From contig ML978273.1 of NCBI GenBank assembly GCA_010015745.1, forward strand, positions 1-64,000: a stretch of 64,000 nt of DNA, read 5' to 3'. The notes under the pieces are model-generated. The model saw only the letters and a list, made by a program, of their open reading frames with translations. It had not been told where the DNA came from and did not search any database. Source of the DNA: Setomelanomma holmii (lineage: Eukaryota; Ascomycota; Dothideomycetes; Pleosporales; Phaeosphaeriaceae). Shown one piece after another: positions 10,602 to 23,692 of the stretch; within the stretch, counting starts at the first letter, position 1; each line of letters opens with the position of its first letter. The position numbers and the translations under genes were made by a program.

Positions 10602-11783
10602 ATGTAAACCTGTCGAGAGCCGGTTTGCGATACTTCGAGTGCGGTAGTATGCGTCGAAGGCTTTGAGAGTCTGAATTAGGCGCTAGTGTGTCGTGGAAGT
10701 GCGTCGTAGGAAAAGTTCGATTCGGGAAGCGGTCGCAGATTTCGGCGGTACCAAGGGTCGACCCGCCGCTACGTCACTCGCGTTCCACCCTTGCGACTCG
10801 TCTTTGAGCGACCTCCCAATACTGAACTGCATTCTCCCAACATCTCGCATCTCGAATAATCAATCAGACCCAATGGGCGACCCGCAAGGGTCATTGCGCG
10901 GCCAAGACGCGCCATCCCGTACCCATCGGTGGTTCGGCCTCAGGCTGCAACCTCTCGTTGGTGTCAGCAGGGGTCGTGAAACGAATGGATGAAACGGGAG
11001 TGCGGGCGGCTGCAGGACGCGCTGACATCGAGCCTCCGACCTTTAAAGGTCCAGCTCACCCGATCAGCGACAACCTCACACCTTCCACGGTGTTGCTAAT
11101 CTTTACTGGCCTGCTTGAGTCGCTTACAGGTCCTTCGAGACGTTAATCGCTGCCTACCCCACGTCCCAAGCGGTCAGCCTACGAAGCGGAAACGACCGTC
11201 AGACTAGATGTGCTAGACAGCAATATCAAAGTTATCTAGAGTGCAGTATGTATAATCTCCTTGCATTAGCAGCTCTTCCCTATGGCTATCGTATCGTCAA
11301 AGTTGTCGAGTCTTTTGATCCATCTACTTCATCGTCCCTTCACGTCACGCGAATCAACATCTCAGCCTTCTCCCTACTCATTGAACTTTCCCAACTGAGC
11401 CCTCCGCAATTCCTGTATTTTCTCCATGATGGCATCTCATACCATTGCGCCACTACATGTCGTACACTCGTTGCCGTTATGTCACCTGCAGCCAATCAGA
11501 AGTCCCTTCACCAGAAGGCCTCCGCGTTCACGTTCACCTGCACGACATTGGCAGCTATTGAAGCGCCGCGCACAATAGCATCTACTCTTATTGTGAAGGG
11601 CAGTTATTGTTCACCATTTACAATGGAGGGGGGGCTGTACATATATATCGCTTGCAGATGCTATCTCCACGATCTCTCCTTTCTCCAGCACTTCACATCA
11701 CAACATCCACCAATTTTCTGCCTTTAATTCCAAAGCACTTCATTTACCACACTTTCCAATTCCTACTGTACACGTTCAATATC
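10602..11783. other. Divergent promoter region upstream of eIF4E2-like gene
   Basis: No gene is supported. A TATATATC stretch at about 11640 and a long C/T-rich leader (11650-11780) precede the eIF4E-like start, consistent with its promoter and 5' UTR. Confidence 0.45.
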
Positions 11784-13008
11784 ATGGCTGAAGCCGCTCC
11801 TCTTCATGGACTGCTCCAAGCTTCTGCTGCGCGCAACGCTGAACTCAACAAGGCTCTCGCGGACGACTTCTTCTTCTACGGCCCTTCACGCAAGCGACGC
11901 GGCGTCTCAACCGATTGGGTCGCTCCCAACGGTCTAGCTCCTCGCCAGGCTATTCCGTGCTCGCTGCTTGAGGCCCTCACCCACGTCACCAAGCACGGCG
12001 CCCCGGAACCCCAGTCGAAGAAGCCCCTGGGTGCTGAAGTCACGGTTGGCTTGAATCAGATCCTTGATAAGCTCAATACCATCCTCCCTCGCGACGCAGC
12101 CATCGTCGTGCCTAGCGCTCAATTCAAAGAGAACACCCAGGACCTCGCCAACGACCTCGCCATCGAGAACTGCAAGCGCATTCTCACCGTCCGCACGAGT
12201 CCCAACGAACTCAAGACCATCGCTAAGAGCCTCGGTGTCACTGTCCCTAACCCCACTATGGCTGGTCGATTCCCGGTGCTTAGCACCTCAAACCTGCCTC
12301 GCGCGACTCCAGAAGAGCAGTCCGCGACTGCATCACCAGCGCGTGGCACGGCCATGCTCAACTCCATCTTCAAATCCGTTCGCGTACCCGAGTTCCGCCA
12401 CAAGTGGATGTTTTGGGCTGAGAAGGGCCAACAGGCCACGCCCAAAGACAAGTCCGCTCAGTCCGAGGAATACGCTTCACGGCCCAAGCCCCTTGGCGGC
12501 GAAATCATCAGCGTCAAGGAGTTCTACCAGCACTTCAACAATATCCCGGTGGAGAGCCTTAAGCTGCGCGACTCAATACACCTATTCCACCTAGGTATCA
12601 AGCCGGTCTGGGAGGATCCGCGCAATTCCCGCGGTGGAGCTTGGTACTTCAAGGTTCCCAAGGACAATGCCGCCCAATTCTGGCACGAGATGTGTCTTTT
12701 GGCTGTTGGAGATGGTCTGCAGGGTGCTGTCGAGACCAAGCGAGCTTGTAAGTCTTTTCGACCCCTCCTTCACTTTTCACGCTAACATGGCACTAGCATT
12801 CAACGACGACATCTGCGGCATCTCGTACTCTGTCCGCTGGAACGCGGTCCAGATTGCGGTATGGAATCGCGATGCAGAGAATGAGGCTGGCAAGGAGAAG
12901 TTGCTGAAGACGATTCTTGAGAAGCTGTCAGAAGAGCTTCAGCCAAAGAAGGAAGACAGCTACTGGTACAAGGCTCACAAGGAGCACAAGGGATTCATTG
13001 AGCAGTAG
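11784..13008 (+). CDS. eIF4E-family cap-binding protein, 4EHP/eIF4E2-like
   Basis: Exons 11784-12747 and 12797-13008 give 391 residues. The intron is GTAAGT..TAG with a CTAAC branch. The C-terminal 185 residues are an eIF4E fold: RHKWMFWAEKG (205-215), SVKEFYQHFNNI (243-254), LFHLGIKPVWED (267-278), RGGAWYFKVP (283-292), then CGISYSVRWNAVQIAVWN. The two cap-contacting Trp equivalents after the PxWED strand (W276) and in VWN are present. The position matching Trp56 of canonical eIF4E is Tyr230, as in 4EHP, and the position matching the eIF4G-binding Trp73 is Tyr248. About 200 residues precede the domain, far more than normal eIF4E, and contain no known fold that I recognise. This points to a non-canonical cap-binding protein, perhaps a translational repressor, rather than the main initiation factor. 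Confidence 0.87.
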
Positions 13009-13398
13009 CTGTCTTCCTTCTTTGGTGGTGTTGGTAGTAGATATTCAGGTCATATAGTTTTCGAGTTCATAAATACATCCGCTCCCAGGCCGTTTCTCGT
13101 CATCATCTTGAGCCATCCTGTTCCTCCTGCCTGCACCAAAAAAGTGATCCCTCATCATTCATAAAAGCGTTGAACATCTCTAGGCCCTGCTATTCATTGC
13201 TTTTGATACTGCATTGTACCCATCCAAGCTCATGAATGGCATCCTTGATGAGAAAAGTGGTGATGTGATGTCTCCACCCAATCACAGCTCATTTCTTTCC
13301 GCAAGCACAGACCATCTACATCAAGTGAGCTCATCACCATTTTCCCTCCACCAGCGGAGACACGACCTCGCCCCAACACCTCCCCACCCGCACACACA
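13009..13398. other. Intergenic region between eIF4E2-like and prohibitin genes
   Basis: It carries the 3' flank of one gene and a C-rich promoter or leader of the next. No other coding signal. Confidence 0.4.
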
Positions 13399-14357
13399 AT
13401 GGCCGCACTCCCCACCTCTCTCTTCCGCTGGGTCGTCCCCGCCGCCATCGGCGCCTCGATCGTACAATCCAGCATCTACGACGTCAAAGGCGGCACACGA
13501 GCCGTCATCTTCGACCGAGTATCCGGTGTCAAAGAGCAGGTAGTCAACGAGGGGACACATTTCCTGATTCCATGGCTGCAGCGCGCGATTGTGTATGATG
13601 TGCGCACGCGGCCGAGGAATATCAGCACGACGACGGGGAGTAAGGATTTGCAGATGGTTACGCTCACACTGAGGGTGTTGCATCGGCCGGAGGTTAAGCA
13701 GTTGCCTAAGATTTATCAGGTATGCATATATCCTCACACATTTTGACACTTGTATATCGCTGCTATATACGAAAGAGACTCTGCATTGTCATCTCGCAAG
13801 CGACATGTATAGCTGCTAATTACTGCATGCAGAACCTCGGCCTCGACTACGACGAGCGCGTCCTCCCCTCCATTGGCAACGAAGTCCTCAAAGCCATCGT
13901 CGCCCAATTCGACGCCGCAGAACTCATCACCCAACGTGAAGCCGTCAGCAACCGCATCCGCGCCGACCTCCTCAAGCGCGCCAACGAATTCAACATCGCC
14001 CTGGAAGACGTCAGCATCACACACATGACCTTTGGCAAGGAATTCACCAAGGCCGTCGAGGAGAAGCAAATCGCGCAACAAGAGGCCGAGCGCGCGAGAT
14101 TCATCGTCGAGAAGGCGGAGCAGGAGAGGCAGGCGAATGTTATTCGTGCTGAGGGTGAGGCGGAGGCTGCGGATACGATTTCAAGAGCCGTGGCGAAGAG
14201 TGGTGATGGGCTGGTGTTGATTAGGCGGATTGAGACGCAGAAGGATGTTGCGCAACTGTTGGCGAGGAATCCAAATGTGTCGTATCTGCCTGGTGGTGGC
14301 AGTGGTGGGGACGGTGGCAAGAGCGGCGGCAACTTCTTGCTGGGCTTGAGGAATTAG
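13399..14357 (+). CDS. phb1: Prohibitin 1
   Basis: Exons 13399-13719 and 13833-14357 give 281 residues, joined in phase 0 after KIYQ. Prohibitin 1 forms a ring complex with prohibitin 2 in the mitochondrial inner membrane and stabilises newly made membrane proteins. The sequence runs through the whole SPFH/prohibitin fold: a hydrophobic N-terminal segment (FRWVVPAAIGASIVQSSIY), then GGTRAVIFDRVSGV, GTHFLIPWLQRAIVYDVR, LTLRVLHRP, LGLDYDERVLPSIGNEVLKA and ALEDVSITHMTFGKEFTKAV. A coiled coil of the KQIAQQEAERARFIVEKAEQ type follows. The Gly-rich tail LPGGGSGGDGGKSGG is short. Length and motifs match fungal Phb1. Intact housekeeping gene. Confidence 0.96.
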
Positions 14358-17342
14358 AATGGAGAAAGTGAGGAGGACCGCGGTGTAGTGGAGGAAAGAA
14401 ACGAGGGGGAGAGGAGCGGAAAACTCAATTGCATGGTCAGCGAAAATAAGGCGTCTGAGCATGTGCTGTACAACACGATCAATGGCATGAATACACTTCT
14501 CTTCATCAAGCAAACTCGAATGCATCTTACTGTAGATCGCTGCTTACTCTTACGAGCGGTTTTACACTTTGCCAGTTGGTGTATCTGTATAATCATCCCG
14601 ACGGCCAGGAACCACTCTTGCTCCTTTGTCATACCCTACCTAACCACGTGGCTAGGTGCAGAAATCATGCTCTCCTTGACCTAAATCCTGTGATCACGAC
14701 CGCCATCGAGTACATGACTTGGCTACGGGTTGTGCGCTTCGAGAAGTGAAGCCCAGAACGTGCCTTTGGGTCTTTCGGCTTGTGTGGGAGAATGCAATAC
14801 AGGCCTCGATCAAGCAAGGTGGACTTGACAGCGACAAGTGCGATTGGCAGTAGCTTCAGAAGCCGATTCGCTCGTGCTAGAACGCGCATTCTTGATGAAT
14901 GGAAGTAGGTGCAGGTGGCTTTGCGCAGCGACGTCTAGCTTGAGTAAACTCGCGGGTAACTAGTTTTGTAATGCTGAAATACATGACGCGCTGGTCCGAT
15001 GAGGGAACGAGTGGGAGCAGAATTACTTTGTGGCTGATGGATGAGACTGCATTTCAAATTCAGTGGGGGTGGGGGGGTTCTGAAGCACCAGTGACGAAAT
15101 CACTGCTGAGCCGTAAGTGATGGTTAGATTGATGGTGGCTCACTATCAATATATTCGTATTTTTTTGCACTAGGCCATCTTACCTACCTTAGACGCTCGA
15201 ATTGGCAATTTACCTGCATACATCAGCTGTGTTATCCTACAGAAGCCTGTGATGCCCTTGAAAATATCTTCTTTCTTGCAGCCGCAGGTTAACAAGATTC
15301 TTTAGTCCATGAAGGCATCATGAAGAATAGATCCAGCAGAAGTCTCTAGCACAGTGGGCACGAAATATTACGAGACGTGGTGCCCTCTTGCTACGAGCTG
15401 ACATACCTTTACAGTCCAGCCCATTGCATCTTACCTACCATGACATTTCAATCCCTCTCTATTACCACAGCATAGCCGTTTCGAGTCCATGCCTCAGATA
15501 CGCTCGAGTGACAAGCTCACCGCGTTTGACCTCAGGCCAGCAAGGTTTCGGCATGACAAAACTTCTTTGCCCAGGATTTCGAAACGCGTTCATGCATTGC
15601 TTGGTTAGAAACAAGCTCTTGCACCAAGGCCTTGAGATAATGGTCGGATTCGCATTCGATATGGTGAGAATGTGTGTAGAGTAAGGTTCGGGGAATCGGA
15701 AGATAATGTCGTCCCGAGAAGTCAACGGCAGGATTTCATATACTGTTGATTTGGTGATTAGTTTCTGTTGTGTATCCTCGGCTCAGGTGCGAACAACGTT
15801 TCGTGTGGCGCGGGCATTTGTCAGGCGTGTTGGGAGTGTGTTTGTGAACATGATCGAGGTTCGGTGGTGCATCTCCCATACTCGGTCATTTTGTGGATGT
15901 TGAGCATGATGGGAACTGGCTTCGAGAGCTTCGATGGTTTGTGTAGTGATTTGTGTAAACGTTATGCGTGTAAGCTGATGTTTGTTAGTAAAGCAATGCG
16001 GTCTGTCAGACAAAAGTGTGCGTGTGTTGCTCTGCCACATGCACCACGGTGCTCATTTCAGGCCGATGTCGGAAGTCATCGTGTCTTCTTCGAGGTTGTG
16101 TTCTCGTGCACTCGACCAGTTGCCATGGTCTAGCCGCCGAGATGACCAAAGCATCTGCACGAGCACCGCTGTTCTGATCGCACCTCCTGCCGCATTCGTA
16201 CATGGTATTGCAAATGCTCGTCTCAGAGCCTGCAAACCATGATACACATTCTTTTCATACCTCGAAAACATCGGCTTTGGCCAGAAGCGGGCGTTGAGAC
16301 GTCATTGTAAGGTTGGTGTTGCAGGTCGTTTCGGAAGCTCTGAGGCACCACACTGTGGGGATGCCTTGTCCCATCCCTGTCGCAGATCGCGTAGCGTAAC
16401 AAGGCTTCACGCGGTTCACGATCGTTTTCTGAACATCATCGCATGAATAATCGACCGAAAGCGGCATGCGAGAGGCTTCTTTTCAAGGCAGCGACAAAAC
16501 GGCGGTGGTCAGTGGCGGCATCACGGCACATCGTTGCTGGTGCCTGGGAGGACATCGTGGGATAAGGAGAAAGAGCCACTGCGCCACAGTCCACGATGGG
16601 AGGCGTGACCTTGTCCTTCGGCTAGGCTGCGCAGCGATAGGCTGAAGTCAAGGTGTTGAGGAGAGTTGGTGCCTGGCGCAAAACCTCGGTGGCTGTGCGA
16701 ACAGTAACAGCCAATCAGTCGATCAGTGGTTTTGCAATGCGGCTTGACCCCTTCACAACTCTCACAATGTCGTTATGGATCTGTTGACCGCCAGGCTTTC
16801 TCAGCCTGACTCCGCCCAAATGATGTTAAGTATATACCTCGCGTCCATGACTGCGAGGGGCGTGGTGTTGTATTCGTCGCGCGTTACGTCTTCAGTCCAC
16901 TCAAGCCTCGCTTAAGCGACCTCGGCATGGCGATCTCTCAGCGCAAACAGACGAACATCCTTCTCACCTTCAAGGTTCTCCAATTTGTCAATCAGCTTCG
17001 GCGACGTGTCCAACCGCGCACTTCCGATGGCTCCGTTAGCTTCGCCCAACTTGGCAACGATGCTCTAGGCCTAAGAGCTCTCAAGCGCATCCACAATGGG
17101 CGATCGCGACGAAACGTGAAGGGAGGGCATCATGGCCGTGGCCGTGTTTGCAAGAGCCGCAAAAACAAGGTTGAGACTTTCTATTCGCCGCCTAAGTACC
17201 GGGCTCCGGCATTGGACGATTCCGCAAGATCAGACGCATCTGGCGAGGAGATGCAACAGTACGTCCAGAGAAACTTCTCGTTTGGTTTCGCCTGCTGAGC
17301 CTGTGGTATAGTGTGCTTAGATCTGTCGACACCATCAGTTCC
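14358..17342. other. 3-kb gene-poor region
   Basis: No homology is visible. A G-rich tract lies at about 15063-15080. Several overlapping short frames between 15700 and 16250 are Cys-rich by chance on the plus strand and open on the minus strand too. An open frame at 16927-17298 (basic, RRNVKGGHHGRGR) stands just upstream of the C2H2 regulator and could be an extra 5' exon of it or a leader ORF. I could not find a clean splice to prove either. Confidence 0.45.
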
Positions 17343-19602
17343 ATGGGACATGTGATGTCTGCTATCGCTAGTGACAACGGCCTATTCCTCAAACACGACA
17401 ATGCGCTGATCTTTGAGGGCTACTCCCTGAACCAGACCGTTCAACTCTTGGTAACGGTCACGGAGGCTATGAATACCGTTGCCGGATGCCGCACGCAGTT
17501 TGGCGACGACTGGCTGGTTGCCCAAGGCTTAGGTGTTGGGCTTGATATCGATGAGAACTTCATCGCAAATTATGAGCATCTACTGCTGCGCCTGCAGGTG
17601 GAGCTGACCCAAGCCTTGACGCGTAAGGCCCTCGAAGAACTACTACGTGGAGGCCACGACAAGAGACAGCGCAAGCTACTTTCCTGGTTTTCTGAGTTCG
17701 CGGAGAAACCACGGCCGCTTAGCACTTCCTTTCCATGGACGATCAAGCCCAGTCTGGCGGTGTTGTGGGGAGTGTGCTGGATGTTTTACGACCGCGATTC
17801 GAGCGAGCATGATGGAAGATCCGATGGCCGTGTGAGGAAAGACAGGGTGCTGCAACAGCTCGATCTTTCTAGGGTGCAATGGGATCCTCCCGCATCGTCC
17901 GACTGTAAGTTTGCATGTTGATGCTTCCGTTCTCGAGTGTGTTTCAGTGCTAAATCTGGCAGACTACAACTTCGGCTTGGAGCTGATTGGCGCGCAGCCG
18001 CAACATGCAGCGCAGCAGCCATCTCAAAACAACGTGACCGCGGGGTTTGATGGAGTGTTCCAGGCACGAAACACGGATTTTTGGGAACCCGATCTCAGCC
18101 CTTCTGTTCCTGCGCCGTTTAGGCTGCCGAGACGTGAGGATGGTGGAGCGATTAGCTCGCCGCACTACGGGCAGGCACCGCCCCAATTGCCTGGTAAGTG
18201 CTAGCTTGCCGTTTCTGACTCACTCCAGGCCGCAAATCCACTCTACACACCCATGTTTCAGCCTGCAGTACGGCGAGGCTAACAATACCCAGGCCAGACT
18301 ACTTATTATCACGATGGCCTCGAGCAGTTCGCGATAGATTCGCACATTAGTAGCTTTTTGCCTCAGGACTCAGGCTCGCCACTCACAGTATTTCCGCATC
18401 TTGGCGCCGACAACAGCCTTAACCAGCCTTGGCAGCTTCCGTATGCTTCTTCGCCACAGCACACAAGTCCGCGTCATCTGATTTCTTTTCCCCAAACTCC
18501 GAGCATTAGAGTCACCGGCACCGCGGGAAGCGAGGTTGCTCCGCCACACCACGGTTTCGCGGCCTCTAGTCGTGGTATATATCATCAACCTCAGGCTTCG
18601 CACCTCCAACTGAATACCAACTTCAACAACCCGTACTATCCATACAACATGACTTCCCAAATTTCGCCAGAGAATACGTCAATACAGGTGCCGCAAATGG
18701 CCGTCAAGCACGAACGAACATCTTCGGTAAATTCAGTCAATATGCCAACTCCGACAAGCTTGTCCGGGCCACGGTCTCCGTTGCTGTCTCCAACATCTGG
18801 CGAACGACCACATATTGCCGCGAGCCCACGAAATCACAGCCGGCACGGTTCTGAGGATCATTCTTCGCAAGATGGAGATGACGACGGATCGCTGCGGAAG
18901 AATCACAGCTATAAGCGGGCCGAGGAGCCGCCGAGAAACCAGGAAGGCAAGATGATCTGCAGGCATCCTGACTGCACAGGACTATTCTTTGATAGGAAAT
19001 GTGAATGGAGGTGAGTTTCATCAACCATTATTACTACTACTACATTTTACTGACGCAATACTAGTAAACACATGGACAAACATGATCGACCTTACAAATG
19101 CAACGTCAAGGGCTGCGAAAAACTTCAAGGCTTCACGTATAGCGGCGGACTCCTTCGTCACGAGCGCGAAGTGCACAAGATGCACGGCGGCACCAAGAAG
19201 TCTCTCTTCTGTCCCTTCCACGACTGCAAACGTAGCTCTGGCGCCGGCTTCACGCGGAAGGAGAATCTTGCTGAGCACATCCGCCGCGTACACCGACGGA
19301 CGAGCATGTCAGCGGACATGCACGGCCTGATTATTCGACGTGAGACGATGGAGGGCTCACCAATCGCCGAGAGCCGTCACACATCAGAGTCACCGTACAC
19401 TCGTGCCGTCGAGTACCGCGAAGACGATGACTTTTCATCGCTCAAGCGGAAGCGCGGGTCTGACTCTGGCCTCTCAGAACGCGGCACCGAGGATCTGCGC
19501 AATGAGATCAAGCGCCTGAGACAAGAGAATGAGGAGAAAGATTCACGGCTACGGCAGCTCGAGCAGGCTGTCATGGCGCTGCAGCATCAGACTCGCAGGT
19601 AG
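17343..19602 (+). CDS. C2H2 zinc-finger transcription factor with conserved N-terminal region
   Basis: Four exons: 17343-17904, 17963-18193, 18293-19010 and 19065-19602. They give 682 residues, and every junction keeps frame. The N-terminal 190 residues form an unnamed globular region: SLNQTVQLLVTVTEAMNTV, FGDDWLVAQGLGVGLDIDEN, LTRKALEELLRGGHDKRQRK and KPSLAVLWGVCWMFYDRD. A long Ser/Pro/Gln-rich linker follows. Three C2H2 fingers lie near residues 515-620: CRHPDCTGLFFDRKCEWSKH, CNVKGCEKLQGFTYSG with its His pair in RHEREVH, and CPFHDCKRSSGAGFTRKENL with HIRRVH. The tail has a coiled coil (LRNEIKRLRQENEEKDSRLR), suggesting dimerisation. The ATG at 17343 sits in a good context (ttccATGg). Target genes are unknown. 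Confidence 0.85.
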
Positions 19603-21861
19603 CAGCCTTCAGTCTGACTCTAATCGCGTCACTGTTGTTGTATGACCCATCCCTATACGCGGATTAATTTGTTATACGTCATTGTCTAATGCATGGCTGG
19701 AGTTTGAGAGCCAAAGATAATGGTAGGCGGGGCGGTGCATTTGCATGGCGCTTTCACTCAGCGGCTGGACTCGCTCTATCTCTCATCTTACCTTCGCTTC
19801 TCTGTACATATTTTGCGACCTATTTACCGCGCGAATACGTTTACGAAAAAGGCGTGGCTGGCACACGTGCTCATGATGGATGATACCAAGACTGGTGGAC
19901 TGGAAGCATGATGGACTTAGATGATACCTCGCTCACTCAGGTTGAAAGCACAGATATGGAAGGATACGTTGGTGTATTTACAGTACTCTTAATGCGTATA
20001 ACAGACGCTCGCTACCTAATCGAATCAAGAAATCTGTACTCCAGTCTCCTCAATTTGCAACATCTCTTTTGTGCAGTCAACATTCACTTAAAGAAGATGA
20101 AGTCAAAATTGGCTTTCAGCCCCCATACCCATGCTTCGTTCTTACCGCCCTCTTGATGCCTGGCATCCCGTCTGGATGCGAGGATGCCTGTCGATTACAC
20201 GATGTCTCAGGCCGCCAAAGGGCGGATTGGTTGCCTAACGCGGCTCAAGTAACGAAGTTCCATATTCAGTAGACAAAAGCGACTTCTCGCTATCAATGAC
20301 AGTGAGAGAAAGGTCACGAGATGGTATTGTATCACCAGACTATCGAATTTGAGGGGAACATGCGAAGGCAAACACCCTAGCGTACTCGCAAGCTTCACTA
20401 CAATCGAGTCCGCGGTACGAGAGTGCAGCAAGCAAGTTGAACAACCTGGACTTTACGCGTATTGTGTCCATAATGCCCGGCTTACTTCCTTCTTTCCACC
20501 TCTAACCCACCCTATACTCATCTCATGGTAGATAGTCTCAACTCAGCCCTTCCGCCTGATTCCGCAGGCTTTATTTCCTTCCTACTTACGTCCGTACTAC
20601 AGTCAGCCGGTTGCAGCTCCAACCTTCTCGCCTCGCAGTCACACTGTCTCCCAACAAGTTCAAGTTATCGCAGATATTAAGCGGCGAAACGGCTGGGAGT
20701 CATACGAAGCCAGCATAGCCAGCATCGCCTACACATCGTGGTCTGATTGGTCAGTTCAATGGGGCAAGAGTGAGCATGTGACACCGTGTGGCGAGCGTGT
20801 TACGTGTCTTGTTGCCTTGGTAGGCCGCAGGTTGCCGCAGGGTACCGCGGGTGGGAAACCTGGTTGTTGAGCAGACGGGACGGGATAGGTTGTATGGTGA
20901 GAGTGCAGGTCTGGATGTTGGATTAGAAATTGTGGCTGTGCACGGAGGACGGAGGACGGAGGATCGGTGGCAAGGATTCTTGCGGTGTGAATGCCTGGTG
21001 GCGATCAGGCGCGCGAGGCAGCGGGATTTGTCAGCGGATTTCGTGCGAGGTTGGCCTTGGCGGGGCGTGCTTCTTGAGCGACAACTATCTCAAACGCCTC
21101 AAAGGCTTCATCGGCGCGAAGAAGTGTCCGAGATGGCTGTCGGACCAGGCGGAGCGCCAATTGTTGTTCTTTGCCCCACACATTTGCAGCAACAGCCCTC
21201 AGTGGCTGATTTCATGGTGTATCGCTCTTTCCAGGACTCATGCACCAGCCAGGATACCATTGCTCAGGATCATTTCGAGGATAAACTTTGGGGGATTTTA
21301 TGTTGCGGAGCAAAACAGTTACCTTGATAATTGGCGCAATGTTGACAATTTGTACTGAGTTCGCTGTTTCGCAGCTCAAAAACTCGCTCGAAAGTTCTTG
21401 GACGAACATTGTATTTCGACCAAGTCCGCTCGTTGTTGCCTACCCTCGTCTCTTTGTAGAGTGATAATCTCTACAATCACGGTAAGGTGAACACCATGGA
21501 GATTACAAGGGTGCTTTCGGAGAACTTTTGGAGTTTGCAAGGCACATATGAAACTCGACACCAACAATTTGCGAGAATCTGGCGAATCTCTCGGATATAC
21601 AGCCCAATCCAAAAACTTTAAGGGTAGTCATGAGGCGTTTGTCGGACGTAGCAGGGACTATGGATGTCTTCCGACTTTCTGAGGTGTACAGTGATCGCGC
21701 AAAGACGGGCGGCAAGCACGCAATTCGCTTCTGATAGCTACCCGCATAACGGCATGATACCAGCTCCCAATGTTCGTGGAGGGGTGGAGTGGCATGTTGA
21801 AGTCTTGACTTTATTTCCGGACTTCTCTTCCAGAGTCCAAAACGTCCACGACCACGAGACG
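19603..21861. other. 2.2-kb gene-poor region
   Basis: Open frames at 20851-21358 overlap in two phases and show no recognisable family. Nothing else supports a gene. The last 200 bases should contain the monooxygenase promoter. Confidence 0.45.
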
Positions 21862-23540
21862 ATGATGCTAGAATCCCATGTGAAGTCGGTAGCCGTCATT
21901 GGCGCGGGTGCAGCGGGTATGGTGCATTAGTAACAATTGTATGCAATGGCTCACACAACTGAAGGTGCGGCAACTGCTGCAGCTTTGGCTGCAGAGGACT
22001 ACTTCGACACTATTCGAGTCTTCGAGCGTCGGGAGAGTCCAGGCGGAACATGGTATAATCTCATTACCACAACAGAACGCCATTCGTACTCACACTCAGG
22101 ACAGGATCTATGATGCAGACCCGGGAACATCGATACGACTTCTTCCTGGCATGAATCCACCAATGACCGATCCACCATTAAAGGTACCCTCAAATCTGCC
22201 AAGAATAATAGAACCGGCGTCTCAGCAACGATACGACAGAACACCCATCTACGCTGAACTCACGTGAGCATCACACTGATCATATGTCCTTATTAAAGCT
22301 CATGACATTCCAGTACAAATGTCCCGGAGATTATAATGTCGTTTTCAGATCAGCGCTTCGCGTACGGCCCTTTCGTACCACACTGGATACCAAAGCAGTA
22401 TATCCAGAATTACTTCTCATCACATAAGATAGACCACTTACTCGTTCTAAACACGACTGTCGAAGATGTTAGCCGTCTGAAGGATCGCGAAGGGTGGAAA
22501 TTGATTATACGCCGCTTCGATCCAATTGACCATGTAGATGTATGGTGGGAAGAGCAATTTGACGCCGTAGTACTGGCTAATGGGCATTACTCAGTTCCAT
22601 TCGTACGTTCCCATCTCTTTACATTGCCGAAAGCATAACGACATTGACAACGCAACACCAGGTCCCACAAGTCAAAGGTCTAGAAACCTTCATAACCAAA
22701 TTTCCCAATTGCATCACACACTCAAAGTCCTACCGTACACCCTCGACATACACAAACCAGCGCGTCTTGATAATCGGCAACTCCGCATCCGGCCACGACA
22801 TCACCACGCAACTCGTTCAGTCCAAGCTACTCAAAGGACCAGTCTATCAATCCCGACGCTCGCACTCGCGCTGGGATGGCGAAGAGGCTCCACCAGGCGT
22901 GATCTGGAAACCCATCATTCGCGAATACGTTGCAGCGACAGGTGCAATCGTGTTTGAAGACGGGAGTGTATTGAATGATATCGATGCCGTGATATACTGC
23001 ACAGGATATAAACCGAGCTTTCCATTTTGGAACCAAAAAGCGAATGGAGGTGGGTTGTATGATTATGCCAAGAATAGATTAAGGGGGTTCTATCAGCATG
23101 CGTTTTCGATGAGGTTTCCGACAAGCCTCGCGATCATGGGCATACCGCGCGTTCTCACATTTCGTTCATTCGAGTATCAAGCTATTGCGCTTGCACGGTT
23201 GTTCTCGGGGAGGAATGCCAGGTCACTTCCGGATATGGAGGATATGCAGAGATGGGAGAAAGACAGGGCAGAACTCGTGACACGCGAGCATAGAACGTTT
23301 CATACAATACTGTGGGATAATGGGGAGACGATGGAGTGGTTCAGGTGGTTGTATGAATTTAGCGGGTTGCCGCTGCTTGAAGGGAAGGGAAGGGTTCCGC
23401 CGGTGTTGGACGAGCAAGCAAGGTGGGCGTACGATCATGTCAAAAAGTATCCGGAGCCAAACAAAGATAAAGAAAGAGTAGTCGAAGACGAATGGGTTGT
23501 TGTAGACAAACGAAAGAAGGATAGCGCACACTTCATATAG
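21862..23540 (+). CDS. Flavin-containing monooxygenase (FMO-like)
   Basis: Five exons: 21862-21916, 21965-22052, 22105-22263, 22314-22602 and 22662-23540. They give 489 residues with all phases consistent. The FAD-binding Rossmann motif is VAVIGAGAAG (residues 10-19), followed by RVFERRESPGGTW with the acidic ribose-binding end of beta2. The NADPH-binding site is RVLIIGNSASGHDI. Between them FDAVVLANGHYSVPF resembles the ATG-containing strand of FMOs. DIDAVIYCTGYKPSFPF near the C-terminus is the ATGY-like motif. Such enzymes oxygenate soft nucleophiles or ketones and are frequent tailoring enzymes, but the substrate is unknown. It is convergent with the MetAP2 gene, with 152 bases between stops. 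Intact. Confidence 0.9.
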
Positions 23541-23692
23541 AGTAAGAAGATAACTGAAAGGAATGTGCTTTGTTTCGTGCTATAGTGGTCGTTGATTGGC
23601 ATGTTGAATGTCAAGTTGATCAAGAGTTGTGACTGTTGAAGCCACACTCTTTACAGAGCTAATTGCTCTCAAGCTAGTCCATCTTAAACTTC

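Noticed and set aside
15768..16133. Cys-rich 121-codon frame resembling a small secreted protein
   Set aside because: The opposite strand is equally open, the start has no signal peptide and the cysteines are not spaced as in known families.
16927..17298. 123-codon frame upstream of the C2H2 gene
   Set aside because: No homology and no clean splice into the downstream frame; left as a possible leader or extra exon.
20851..21358. Overlapping 142- and 158-codon frames
   Set aside because: Two phases open at once with no recognisable motif; likely chance in GC-rich DNA.
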